Part shown: positions 1 to 12,900 of the stretch, in pieces
Layout of the letters: each line of letters begins with the position of its first letter
How positions within the stretch are numbered: the first letter of the stretch is position 1
Position numbers and translations under genes: made by a program
NCBI RefSeq assembly: GCF_035083965.1
Contig: NC_089729.1
Coordinates: 18,339,964-18,403,963 of the forward strand
DNA length: 64,000 nt
Reading direction: 5' to 3'
Source: Branchiostoma lanceolatum
Taxonomy: Eukaryota > Chordata > Leptocardii > Amphioxiformes > Branchiostomatidae
The notes under the pieces: generated by a model
The model's input: only the letters and a program-made list of their open reading frames with translations
Told to the model about the DNA's origin: nothing
The model's database searches: none

Positions 1-124
1 TATTTTTCACGCGCTTGAAAACATGACGGTCCATCACTAATTGCCAGAGTAATCATGTTTTGATAACTGAAATCTTAAACCGTAAACCTGTTGCAATTTA
101 ATGAAATAAATAATATCGTAATGA

Positions 125-214
125 CATACTTGAGTAAGAAATGCATTCATACGATTCATGAACTCTTCACGCTCTGCGTTACAACCGGTAAACGCTGCGA
201 GACGTCTCAGTGAA
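125..214 (-). CDS. Possible internal exon of the minus-strand gene starting at 1827
   Basis: Open frame VHSLRRLAAFTGCNAEREEF then MNRMNAFLTQ, ending in phase 0 before a GTATGT donor (124-119). An upstream CTAG acceptor near 232 gives phase 2, not the phase 1 needed, so an unseen exon must lie between or the call is wrong. Confidence 0.25.
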
Positions 215-230
215 TGCACCTTCCGATGTT

Positions 231-589
231 TTGCTACGCTAGAAAGAGTGCCCTGCGTTATTGTACTTTCACTCTGTCCAGATGTTGGTGATGAATTTAA
301 GTAAACAGATCTAGAAATACTAATTGGATAATATGATATTCTAGCTCTCTTCTGAAACTGCGATTGTGTGTGCTTCTCACCTCAAGGATAGCTGTACATG
401 TATATAATGTAATCCAGCCCAAGCTTCGACAGGATACAGGCTACGCACTGAATGCGGTACGACCCCTATATACGATGAAGTGAATACTTATCGACTAAGA
501 AAGTCATTAAGATAAGTGACGCCACCTACATCATCAAAACCCCGTCTACATATCGGGGAATACTTTCGACATCTCTATAAAATGTAAAT
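231..589. other. No recognised feature
   Basis: AT-rich sequence without a credible ORF, splice-supported exon or repeat seen elsewhere in the window. Confidence 0.5.
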
Positions 590-830
590 TCATGGTCCGC
601 CATCTTGGATTTTGACCTAATGCGTCATCAAATTAGCATACTGAATTAACATCAAATTATAAAAGTTACATAACATTACATAAAATATAGTTAATGTGAA
701 AAAAATATGTGCCATTTAGCAAGAAAAGCTAAAAACAACACTGTTGAAACTGAAATTAGAGATGTTTGTAAAATTTACCTGTCAGAAACCCGTTGCCACG
801 GCAACATAAAAACCATGAACTTACTTAAAT
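590..830. mobile_element. Relic of the same piggyBac-like family, inverted
   Basis: GTCCGCCATCTTGGATTTTGAC and CAGAAACCCGTTGCCACGGCAAC are reverse complements of segments of the 35159-36082 element, in the right order. No ends are recognisable. Confidence 0.6.
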
Positions 831-1739
831 ATAATGAAATTGTTGCCAAATATATCTTAGGGAAAGTCAACAATTGGCGGTTCTAGCATAAGCCGTTCAT
901 GTGCTATGCGACATGAAAGTTGGCGTGGACCTCAAAGCCCCCCCTCTGATTACTTAAAAGTTAGATTACGTCATATGTTATGGCCCCTTCGGTTATATGC
1001 AAAAACGTACCAACTTTTGGCTATTATTGTTTCAGCACTAGTTATCAAGATATTGACTCTCCACAGAGACGACATTTAACTGGGTTTTTATCTTTCTTTT
1101 TGCTCGATGTGAAGTACAGAAAAGAATACCTTACAAAGTAAGCTAGAATTAAAAGTTTAAGTCATACGGCGCCACTTGGTAGAGCCTATGGTGGCGCCCA
1201 TCTCCGATTCTCAGCCCTTGGACCACACAAGTTTGTGCAAGTCTCTACAGCAGGGCGCTAGTCCGCTGGTTGTGATGTTTGTGTTTACAAAATAAACTTA
1301 AAAAAACAAACAATTAAACTACAAAATGAATTTTAAAAAATCCCAAATTTCCGAGGAGGAGAAGGTAGGGATCTAAAGATGAAATATTTATCATACTGAA
1401 AAAAATCTACACGCAGAATGCCATGGTAATATGATGATCCTCTCAACATTCATCTGTCCAGCAGTAAGAAGATCTACCATATCGGAAGATTAATAATCCC
1501 TCCTCGCAGTGGTCAATAACTAAACAAGGACATTTAAACCTCCCTAGTTAACATTCATTTAAAACACACGCTCACACACACACGCACAGTAAATCAGTCT
1601 TGGTTACAAGGTATAACATGACCACATAGAAAATTTCCTTCAATATGGGCAGATGTTTTATCCATCTTAGTAGATTACGACGAAGAAAAAAGAAGAACCG
1701 AAAAGAGGAAGTAGAGTTTTTGAAAAGAAAATTACTAAC

Positions 1740-1827
1740 CTGTGCTAGTTGCGTTGGGTATCAGAACTCCCAAAAGCGCACAGAACAGGGCCAACTTCAA
1801 CACGCTTCTGTCCGCGCTTATCATCAT
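1740..1827 (-). CDS. Signal-peptide first exon of an otherwise unseen minus-strand gene
   Basis: ATG at 1827 opens MMISADRSVLKLALFCALLG, continuing VLIPNATST. This is a strong signal peptide ending exactly at a GTTAGT donor (1739-1734) in phase 1. The remaining exons would lie to the left, in or beyond 1-1700. One possible exon is at 125-214 but its phase does not fit directly. Function unknown. Confidence 0.5.
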
Positions 1828-1929
1828 TACTTCTTCATGGGTACGGTGAGGTCAACGCGTATATCACATAGATCTGTGTACCCACTTAATTACGCAGGTA
1901 GCTATACTCTGTCCGGGCCGCGGTACTAA

Positions 1930-4900
1930 TCTGGGACTGGTCACGATAAGTTGGCGCCGTGCCGAGTCGTTTCTAGTCACCCTCATTGCCCATTGGCTGT
2001 CCCAAGATAGCGTTTTTCTTAGATTGATTGATTGATTTCGTTGAATTGCTTTGTATGGTTTCTTAGTATTAGCGCTCGGAGGCACCACAACCCCGCCTTA
2101 TTTGGTTGCATATGGTGTATCTTTTATGTTTGGACTGAATTATATGTTGTCACTGTGGCATATTATCCAAGGATTCGAACTTAAGTCCCAAACATATCAA
2201 AATAAGCTATCCGGTGACTTAAGAAAGAGGGACTCAGCTTAGATTTCAGCACTCCGCAATTGTACCTGATGCAAAACATGTTGATCTTTCAAACTTAAGA
2301 GAAATAAAAGATGTCGGCTCTTAATCTAGGATTTGTTGAGTGTACGGACTTGCAAACATTTTCTCACGGTCAAAGTTTTGTCAGGAAGGAGGAACGTCGG
2401 TGTTAGGTTTTGCCTGTTGTTTTGCTTTCTGGAGAAAAACAAGCGGTTTTGTCACTTTATTGATGACATGGTGCTGTAGCTAAGTCATAGCTTTAAGCTG
2501 GCTGAGTCTGTTGCATTGATTTTGGTAGGTCAAGGCAAGTAGTATAGGATCTCTGGAGGAGTAAATAATGACATTTATCCTACAAAGTTTTCCTGATAAT
2601 TAATAACATAATAAAAGACCCTTATTTTTTCCCTTCAGCCTGCCATAATTGCTTTAATTTGTAAGTGTTCGTAATTATAAAGTTGGCAAAACATGTTGGT
2701 TTCTGACCAAAATAAGGTAAAGGTAAGGGTAGTCGCATAGCCTTTTTGAAGTCGTAGGGGAAGTGGGTTGTTATCCTCTGTGTCTTGGGCGCGGTCCTCT
2801 TCCACTGCCTTTTATCTCCCCAACAGTAATCAGGTGCCCATTTTTTCTCCTTGGTGGAGTGTGGGAAATCATCTGCCTTTCAGTGGCATATCAGCGGATT
2901 CGAACCCAGGACCAATGGAGTCATTATAAAGCGGGAGCCGTGTTCATATCCCAACTCAGTCCATACAACACAACACGTGCGCATGAGGAAATATCGTCTA
3001 AAGTTTCGCCCACTATTGTGCATCGCTAATGGGGGTATCTAGTGTCGGGTGTCTGCAAAAACAGCGCACGCGTCAGGAGTTGTACAAAAAAAATCTTAAA
3101 ATCAAGAAGAAAAGTGGATGCTCGACTTGCCCCACATTTAGTCCTCAAAGCAGTAGTTTTTGCTTTACATCGTAATGACATATGCTATTTAAGACCAAAC
3201 AGTGCAATTCTAACGGTAATTCAATCTTTGCAGTATTCACGGTCTTTTCTTTTTGTCTTGTCAAATAAGATCTTTGCAGCGTTTTAATTGTCGGTGTACT
3301 TTTGCGGTTATGTAGTAATAGTTCACAGAGGAACAAAAATACACCTTATTTGGTACTGCTAGAGTTAGGGTGGATCTTTTGTATTTGTACTGATTTGTTG
3401 CTATTGTGTGTCTCCAGCTACATTTCACTAGGATACAAACCTGTCCAAACTTTGCTTCAATGGCCCTCGATTGTACCTAATACGTAAACATGTTCTCATA
3501 TGTTGATATCCAAACATTAGAAACAATGCACGATTTTGGCCTTTCATCAAGTCTTTGTCTAGTGTACTGAAAAGAGTTTCTCAAGGTCATATTTTTTCAT
3601 CATTTGCTTGAGAAAAGAGGAGCTTTGAGGAATGCCCAAAGTACCGTAAATGTTTAAGCCATAATTTCAGCAGGTGTTGTGGTGCTGTGAGTAGAAAAAA
3701 ATGCGGTTTTGTCGTTTAATTGATGCTTTTTGTCATATTGCACCGTTGTATTTTGTCACGCACAAGGAAGAGACCTCTTGGCTCATTATGGCGACCGTGT
3801 TGGCTCATCGTTCCCTATACACTCGTAAGATGGACAAAGGGTGCCAAACAAAACGATGATAGTCACTCCATTATTGTTCACCGTGAGTTATATATTACGC
3901 AGAGGTTAATGTTGGATTTGGAAATCGTGCTATATCTGCTTTACAGTCTGATCCTTTCTAGTCTTTCTTGCTTTGGACAATGCATTCCTTTCGAAAAACC
4001 ATTCTAGAATGATTATCTCTCAATATATAAAAATCGGAGACAATACAGGACTTTGTTTTTTTTTATGAAGATGTTGCAAGACTGCTGAATGGCCAACATT
4101 TCTTACAATCAAAATTGGGCCCTAAGGTTCACGGGGAATAACAGTTTGATAAGGAAATTCGGATTCAGGTTGCAGACGTTGTAGTGTTTTCAGTAGAAAA
4201 AACACACTAAGTTGGCCCTGCGCCGAGTTGCTTCAAGTCACCTTCAAACCCTATTGCCCATTGGCTGTCCCAATATAGCGTTTTTTCTTTGATTAATTGA
4301 TTGATTTCGTTGAATTGCTTTGTGTAGTTTCGTAGTATTAGCGCTCGGAGGCACCACAACCCCGCCTTATTTGGTATGCAAATGGTGTGTCTTTTGTGTG
4401 TGGACAAAATAATATGTTGATATTGTGTCCACACACAAGGCACATGCGCATGAGGAAATATCGTCTGAAGTTTCCCCGCCATAATGTATCCCTAGTTGGA
4501 GAGCAGGGTGGGGTGCCTGAAAAAATAGTGTAGACGCCAGTAGTTATACAGAAAACCTAAAGACAAGAAGAATAGGCCATGCTACGTTTGCACCACATTT
4601 TGACCTCAAAACATTAGTTTTTGCTTTATGTCCCTAATGACATACGTAAACACTGAAGCACTGCATTCTAATGTTTTTTTCATGGTCTATTTTCTACTGA
4701 TAACATGTCGTCCAGTAAAGCTAAGTTTCTACTAAAAGATTATGGATATGCAAGAAGCCAGGCGACAACTGCCCTCTGCATCACCTAAGGCTGGTAGATT
4801 GTGTGACCAAGTTGTGGGCTGTTGGAACTCACGTTGACGTGAACAAATTCACCGTGATAAATTTTGGTTATACGGAAGCAAAGCCCCATGAGGTAAAACA

Positions 4901-5760
4901 AGATTCGGAGCCTAGAGGATGAGAAACAGTTTCAGCGCCCTGCAATGTACTTACTGTAGGTTCGCAAATGTTGATCTTCCAAACTTACAAAAAATATATA
5001 AGATTCCAGCCCGTTATCTTTTGTGGAGTGTAAAGAATTGCAAACAATTTACCACGGTCAGTGTCCCGCGCAAAGAAGAGGAACTATCGTGTTTAAGAGC
5101 CTTTGCATGTTTTGGCTCTGGTTGTAGAAAAAGAACGCAATTCTAATAAGAGATATATCGCCAACACCATTACTCAACGAATCCCGACTAAAAAAATCCT
5201 TCTAGTAATTCTGCCTACGGAGAAGGCAATGATAAGGTTCTGTCGTTCTGGGGTGCCAATAATATATCGGTTATATAAAGATACCAATAAATGTGTATTA
5301 GCGACGTTATATTTTCTTTGGTAGGGGGCTTTTGATCATTCTTATGCATGCCATTTTACGCTCTTAATAAGGACCTGTTGCTGTAATGATTGTACTGTTC
5401 CAATTGGTCCTTCTGCATGTGTCAGCTTGTTTTATAGGTTTTACCCGAACCGTTCATTGCTAATAACTCCTGACAGTTGGTAATCATCCATGAGTCACTG
5501 ACCAAGAGTGCTATGTGATTTTGTAGAGCTTCATAGCCTAATTTCTTAAGAGTATTTATGTGGTATATCAACGGATAAAAACCCAGGACCAAAGGAGTCA
5601 TTGTAATGTAGGTGTGTTCATATCCCAACTCAGTCCCCACAACGCAACGAACGTGCACATGAGGAAATATCGTCTAAAGTTTCACCCACTATTGTGCATC
5701 GCTAATGGGGGTCGGGTGTCTGCAAAAATAGTGCACGCGTCAGTTGTACATAAAACGTAA
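1930..5760. repeat. Degenerate tandem duplication with repeated blocks
   Basis: The block GCCCATTGGCTGTCCCAA ... GCGCTCGGAGGCACCACAACC occurs at about 1985-2110 and again at about 4250-4370. A second block, ATGAGGAAATATCGTCTAAAG then TGTGCATCGCTAATGGGGG, occurs at about 2983-3080, 4450-4540 and 5660-5750. The order is kept, indicating an old duplication of about 2 kb. No credible ORF spans it. Confidence 0.65.
2711..2925 (-). repeat. SINE-like interspersed repeat, old copy
   Basis: Shares with 29425-29637 the order GTCGTAGGGG, TTCCACCGCCTTTTA-like, a CAGGTNCCCATTT segment, GGTGGAGTG and GGATTCGAACCCAGGACC. On the minus strand the last is a tRNA B-box-like sequence. Confidence 0.6.
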
Positions 5761-5966
5761 ACTTAGCTGGCTGTGGCTCTTAACTGGCTCTTTGGTTTAT
5801 CATGCAGTACAACAAGTCTTGAAAAATTTAACGGTTAACCCTCCTATGCTAGGCTACATATGCCTCGTGGAACGAGCGACAGTGTCCGGAAGCTTACATT
5901 AGTCTATAGGCTCAGTGCCAAGGACGTACCATTACACAAAGAATGTCCATGCATCTTACTTAAAGT

Positions 5967-5972
5967 TTTATT
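5967..5972 (-). terminator. Gene A candidate polyadenylation signal
   Basis: AATAAA on the minus strand, about 415 bases downstream of the gene A stop codon. The interval 5973-6386 has no coding potential and is the probable 3' UTR. Confidence 0.5.
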
Positions 5973-6386
5973 CAACATATCAACCTGAAATCACATCACA
6001 TCAATCATTATGTATAGAATTTTAAAACTGAAGAGGAAATAAAAGTTTTAAACCATAGGATCAGAGTGTATATTAGAATAAAACCCCACTTTGAATGAAA
6101 TACATATATAAAAATACACAATATTCAAGGAACTTACATCTTAAGTACCTATATGTACATGCCACTTTTCTTTTCAATCTATAATATATATGCGAGTCGT
6201 GTCTATTTCGTCAAGACGAAGATGAATACGCGCACATCAAATCTAAAAAAAACCTACTCAAATCACAATATGAAGTAAAAAACATAACACTGAATACAGA
6301 CCGACAGTTGTCTGCAATCTTTGAAAACCAGATAATCTTTACAAGAATGCTTTATCATTTTACATGATCTTGAACATGCGTCCTCT

Positions 6387-6968
6387 TCACAAGAGATAAG
6401 GCTTTTTAGTTATCACCAGGATCAGCGTAGTCAAGAATCCTGAAACAGATAAAAAAGGCATGGTAAAAATTATGGATACAAAGATAGATAAATGACAATT
6501 CCCTCATTATATTTGAAAACTAAGGTGAATCCATCCAATCGTATGCAAATACTATCAATAATGGAGAAATTGTAATCGGTCACAGACATAATTCATTTCT
6601 CCACTCAAGGAAGAGTGTGCATAATATTCAAAATAATGTACCAGGGATCCTCCTAAAACATGCAGACGTTTAAACATCAGTATTGATTTTGAATGTCTGA
6701 ATGTTTTAGGAGGATCCCTAGTACATCATTTTGTAAATATAATGCACACTTGAATGTTTTAGGAGGATCCCTAGTACATCATTTTGTAAATATCATGCAC
6801 ACTCTTACTTGAGTGGAAAAATGAAGGATGTCTGTGATCAAACATTTGATTAGACAGACAACGACTTTAGGTACTCACCAATGCCAACTCCACAGCTCAG
6901 TACTATGATGATGATTACGTTTGTTGGGACTGACCATCCCTGGTGCTTGATAGTTCCTCTGGGTCTAT
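6387..6968 (-). CDS. Gene A: transmembrane segment and short cytoplasmic tail
   Basis: Exon 6968-6879 ends in [18 protein letters not shown]. Exon 6439-6387 continues [16 protein letters not shown] and stops (TGA). Together they form one hydrophobic helix of about 30 residues with a six-residue KKPYLL tail. This indicates type I single-pass membrane anchoring with almost no cytoplasmic domain, so signalling would need a partner. The junction splits a Gly codon (phase 1) with GTGAGT donor and TTTCAG acceptor. Confidence 0.85.
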
Positions 6969-9900
6969 CTGGAAATTCATGAAGGAAGGGCAAAGGCACA
7001 ATTTTATAGTACGTCATGTGATAGATCGTACTGACATTCGACATATCAACAACTTTCACCCCTCCCCCCAAACGCACATTTGGAAAAAAACGGACTTGCA
7101 AAATCTATACAGTAGGAAATATCCCAAATGTTTTATGGGCACATACTATTCGCTCCTTCGTGTACCTTTCGTATATATAACACGGTGTTCTGAATAGCCA
7201 CGCAAGAACAAAGTCTTCCACATGCAGCTAAATGCAATTTTTCTTACATTTACAGCTGTCATAAGAAGCTATAAAAACTTGAACCTATACATACTAAGAT
7301 GTAGCAATATAAGATCATCTTATATCAGTGTAACAGTATTTCTGCTATTTCATCATGACCTGCACTAAGCTTGTACTCTGGTCAAATAAATAAATTGAAA
7401 TACATGAATATAAACGTACAATGGATGTCTTTCATGTATTCAGCAATGTGAGACAAACCAACCTGTACACTGTGTCAAACCTTCCGTTGTTGCCTCCGTC
7501 CCGTTTGGACACAGCATGCACTGCTTCATCCCTTCCTCAGGCTGGTAGGTTCCATTTGTACACGGGGTGCAGGGATGAAGGCCAGAGTCTGAGTATGTGC
7601 CTGGTCTACAGCTCACTGTAGGATGATGAATACTTTTGTTATGAGCATGAATCAACTGTGCAATTGAATATGGCCATCTTTACCTTAGAAACTTGTTCTT
7701 TGTCTTCTTTTCATTGTGTGTATGTATGTGCTGAATATTATGTATTTCTTAAAGCTGTGTCATGCAACCAGTACTGGTTAAAAATTGTTGGACCATTTGT
7801 ATCGCCAAGGCACGTTTCAGACATAATGATTACAAATTATCCATACAGTAAACAAAGAATGAAAATCAAAACTTTATTGAAGTAAGGAAGCTAAAATTGA
7901 TCCTGTAAACTAAAAAAATCAGAGGTGATAACGGCATCCCTACTTTCACAATCTGAGGAGGATGTTGCCCCAACACTTGATGTTGTTAGGCCAAATGGAC
8001 ATTTCAGACACTTCCTCATCTCTTGTCGAGGGTCGTGAGGTCGCGGCAGGAAGTACCCTTTTGGGCAGGGAGAGCACTCTCCAGCATCAGACGTGCTGCT
8101 CGCGAAGAAGTAGAACCCCGCATGGCAAGGCTCTGTGGGTGAGGTCAGTCACTTTTAAACAAAGTACCAGCAAACTCACTTCAACGTTGTCATTTGTACC
8201 ACAAATATACCTTACGTAAACGCAGCATGTAAGACATACCTCTGCAGTGATCAGATGAGATAGAGCCACCACTAGTTGTCGTTAATGAGTCACCACAATT
8301 CACACAACCAGTCTGTCCTGTCCTGTTTTGAAAGGATCCTTTTGGACAAAGGGTACACGGCTCGAATCCAGATTCGGAGAATTGGCCCTCCTTGCATTTA
8401 ACTGTAACAAAAATGTTTTAGTTAATTTTAAAATGAGAGGAGATAGGACGATGGAAACATCAGTGTTACCATAATTGTATACTTACCATACTGGGTATGC
8501 CATATCATACCATGGTATAACAGCAAATAAATGTCCAAGTCCTTAATACTGCTGCCATATATTTTGCTTATAGTACCGACCAGAAATCTAGTCTATAAAT
8601 AGCATAATCATCAGTCTCTTACTTTCACAGATCTCCGGCGAGGTCTCGCCCGGGTGACGTGTACCCTGTCCCTGTGGACACTCTGTACAGGAGGTCTGCT
8701 CCCAATGCTCTTGGTGGGTGTCTACTGGACAGGAGGTGCAGTTCTGGCTCATGAGACCATTTTCAGAAAAACTTCCAGGAGGGCAGGGTTCTGCGAAAGT
8801 ATATCAAAGTGCAATGAATAAAAACATCTGACAATATGCTAACAAAATTCCGGGTCGGCTATGCATTTTGAAAACACAACCATCTTCATTCTTCAATTTC
8901 TTTAGTCCAAATGAAATGGCAATGTTTTATGGTCACAGTTCAATCATTTTGGCATATATTTGCTTTCAGCTGAAAGCGGCGAAGGGAAATATAAACACAG
9001 GAAGAATAGCTACATCTATATTGTAAGCTAATTGTGGATCCCAAAATCCATTAGTACCGTAGCATGAATAAAAGGATCTCGTCCCCAATGAATACGTCGT
9101 GGTCCCCTCTGGACAGAGTACACAGGTCTCTTGGCCTTGTTGTTCCTGGTAGAAACCCTTCGGACATGGCCTGCACTCAGACGCCCAGAAAAGATCACCA
9201 AGACTCCTGTACTTCCCTGGTGGGCAGTTTACTGTGGGGCATAGTATCGTAAAACACACGTGTGAGAGTTTTAATCAACTAAGTTTATTCAAATCAACCT
9301 TGCAGCGTGACATAAAAGCTGAATTGTGTTGATTTTTACACAAGTACTATACACAAGCAGCATCCGCAATTAATGAAAAATAATACGCGTGTAACATAAA
9401 ATGTAACAGTGAGAGGCTTAAATATATCCCGGTTTAAACCCCAGAAAAAAACAGATAACAACAATATCATGTATAGTTTGTTACTACTCACCGCAAATGT
9501 ATCCATTTTCGTCCAGGTCTTGTCCAGGTGGACACAGGAATTCGGTATTCACGATTTCGAACACGTTGGATTCAAGTGTTACGTTCTGGCCACCATACAC
9601 TGCGCTAAGGTTCCCTGCCGTTGTCGCCTGCTCAAGTTCGGATAACTTAGTTTGGAATTCATCTAGTTCAATTGTCATTTGCTTTGCGTAATGAGGGTAC
9701 ACATATGGATAATCAGTTCCGTTGGTCAAGTTATTGCCAATTACTATGACCTGGAGGCGTTCGTAGCCTATGTTAGCAACGTCTTTGATTGGAACAAGAT
9801 TTACAACGCTACCGAGACCAGTTATAGTCTCAAGGACTCTCACGATACTTTCAACATCTACGCCGTGCCCAGGATTTACATCTGGCGCAGAGGTAATGTT

Positions 9901-12900
9901 TACTTCTGGTTGAACGGTAGACATACTTGCATTCGATACACCTTGTAAAACAGTAGATGGTATTTGTGTTGAAAAGGAGAGGTCTTCACGCTTGACCCGT
10001 GGCAGCGTATCGATGTCAACGATTTCTCTGTGTTTGATTCCAAAGGTTATGTTTACAGTAGACACAGCCACGGAGATATCCAGTATCATGAGAAAGGCTG
10101 GCTCCGACATAGTTTGCCCGTGCTTGTTTTCTGCCATGCAGACGTACAGACCTTCGTCTTGCCACGTCGGGTCGATTATCAGGATGTAATCTGACGCCCT
10201 CCCGTTGTTGACCTGGACCCAATCTGACAATGTATCTCTTCGGAAGAACCAGCGAATCAAAGGCGTTGGCGTACCTGTCGGCACAAAGTGATAAATTTCA
10301 TTTGTAAGCTATTGCTAAAATACAATAACAAGGATTACTGACTTAAACGTTTAGACATTTCAAAACTATACAATACAATGCAATACAATAAAACACAAAG
10401 CCTCAAACAAATTAAATGTTAAAGTAAATACAATCTTAATCAAAAGCTTTCACTGTTGGCATCTGAGTAAGAAATATGTCTATTATATGGTAAGACGTTT
10501 GTAGCATGTGCTGCTTTAAATTTGAAGAGAAAAATACTGTTGGTTGCCAACGTGGTAGTTTGTGTCTTGCAATGATATTAATGGTCTCCCTTCATCCACT
10601 ATTCAACTTCAGATCCATGGAATAAATTGTCAAACTAAACCATAACATGGAAGGGCTGAATGCTAGATGCACTTACCTGTGGCGCTACAGTTCATTGTGG
10701 TTCCTACTTCACTTCCCAGAGCGAGTTCCTGAGAAACCGGGTGCTGAGTGACATGCGGTTTAGATGTGGCGATTACTTGGATTGGCAAGCTCGACGAAGA
10801 CCCGAACCTGTTGGAGGCAATACAAACGTATTCTCCTCCTGCGTCTTCCTTCACGTTTTGCAACACCAGCACCGTAGAGTTACCAACTTTTGTTTTACTG
10901 TCTTTGATCCATTCATATTTTGGGTCAGGGTCACCGGTGGCGTTGCATTCGAGCTTTATGTCATTGCCCTTCAGTACTTCATTGGTCAGCATTGGCTGCT
11001 GTTGAATAGTTGGGGCGGTGCCACAAAGCCAATTTCCATCCCGTGTGGTGTTGATATAGGCCATAAGACTCTGTAAATTCCAATAAATGTTACTTCTGTT
11101 CAAACTGGTCTCGTTCAGTGACAGTGCAAGGCTGTTCTTAACCTCCAGAAATGAGCTCTCCATTGCAATTGCTTCAGTTTCTTCTGTAGGGTAGAGAAGG
11201 TTGTAGTAGTCTACCACAACCTGAAGTATGCAGTCGCGGAAGCCAAAGCAAATGTCGAAATAGGAGGTATTACGTGTTACCTCTTCGTATGCTATGTACA
11301 GACGGTTTGCTGCCGCGGCCCCCGTTGATGAGTCTTCATTGTTTTGATTGATTAATGAAATCGTCTCGATCAAGTTGAGGGTTGCCTGTGCTTCTTGACT
11401 AATGTTTTCGATGTCTCTAATGGGGTCATTGGTTATGTTGAAATATTCTGCCAGGATTGTTTTGTTGTAGGCATTCTCCTGCGATTCCTTATTTGAGGTG
11501 AGATTCTGTTTCATGGCGAGTAAGTGCTGCTCGGTTTCCCTGAACAAGCGTTTCTTGTAAAGCTGTTCTCTCTCGAACTCCTGAACCAGGGTGAATATTT
11601 CATTGACGTATGTGGATATTTCATTAAATGTGTGACATGACCCAGTGGTTTCTTCTTTCGTTGAACGCTTTCTTCTCCTTGCTTGATTGTCCGGAAACGT
11701 AGACAGGGCATGGAGTGCCGCATCGATGTTGCCGAACATGGTCCTGCCTATCTTCTTTACTCCATCAGCCAGAGATGTTTCAAGTGAATCTAGGTCAAGA
11801 ACAATTCCAACTTCTTGCAGACGAGAATCATGATGAACAAGTATCTTTAATGGTATAATTCTGGAGTTGTTGCTTGTAAGCATCATCGCTAATGTCACGT
11901 TTACAATCTGCACGCCAGTCATATTTGTACCGTCGAAAAGGTCGCGGAGTTCAAAAGAGTCACTCAAAGTGTTCTCTATGGACTCTAGCGTAAGCTTCGC
12001 TTCATTTAGAGACAAGCGATAACGCTCAGATATTGTCTCACGTTCCTCGGTTTGTAGACGCTGTGCATCTAATTTCACGCGAAGTCTTTCAAGGTTTATC
12101 TGATTTGTGGTTCGTCGTGATCTTGCGGACTGTAATTGAGAAAGTTTTGCCGTCACATCGCCCCACGACTGTTCATAGCGCGAAAAGACCGTGTTTCGAA
12201 CTGATCTACAGGCATTATTCTGACTGAGGCATGTTGGATCTTGTGTTACCGTCAAGTCAGGGACTTCTGCACAGCATTCCGCCTGAACGTATCCCGTTTC
12301 CATCTCATAGCATGTCTTACAGCATTCCGCTTCATCATAGTATGTGACGTTCTTTTCACATGTCTCACTACAGTCGTATATCTTAGTTTCAGCGGTACAT
12401 TTCCATATGGTGCCATAGCTACACCCTCCAAGTCCCCAAAGACGGCATCGAGAAAAATGAGTCGATGTACATGTTTCGCTCCATTTAAAACACGTCGTTT
12501 GGCACTCGTACTGTTCAATCACTCGGCGAGTATTATAGCACGGTGAGCAACATTTCGCGGGTACATTGCGGGATAGTTCTTTTGTACATGCACTGCACTT
12601 AACCCCCGGTGTCTGTACAACAGGGCAGGTTCGCAGTTTACACAGGGCGTCAAGTGCATTTAGGTGGTCTTTCACCTCATTGTTCTCACTTTTAAACTCA
12701 CGCTCGAGTTGCTCAAGATCGCTTTCGCTGTCTTGTAATTCTGACAATGCCGTATCATACTCCTCTTCGATGCTTCTTAAGCGTTGATTCGAATTGTCGA
12801 GGTCTGCATTTGTCTCGGAGAACAAGTTCTCAAGACTTTCGACTGCCTTTTGTGCTAGTTCATAGCGGGCGACTGATTTATCCAAAATGTCGGAGAGATA

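Noticed and set aside
7421-8272. Plus-strand ORFs through the GCC2/GCC3 exons
   Set aside because: They are shadows of the Cys-rich minus-strand exons of gene A.
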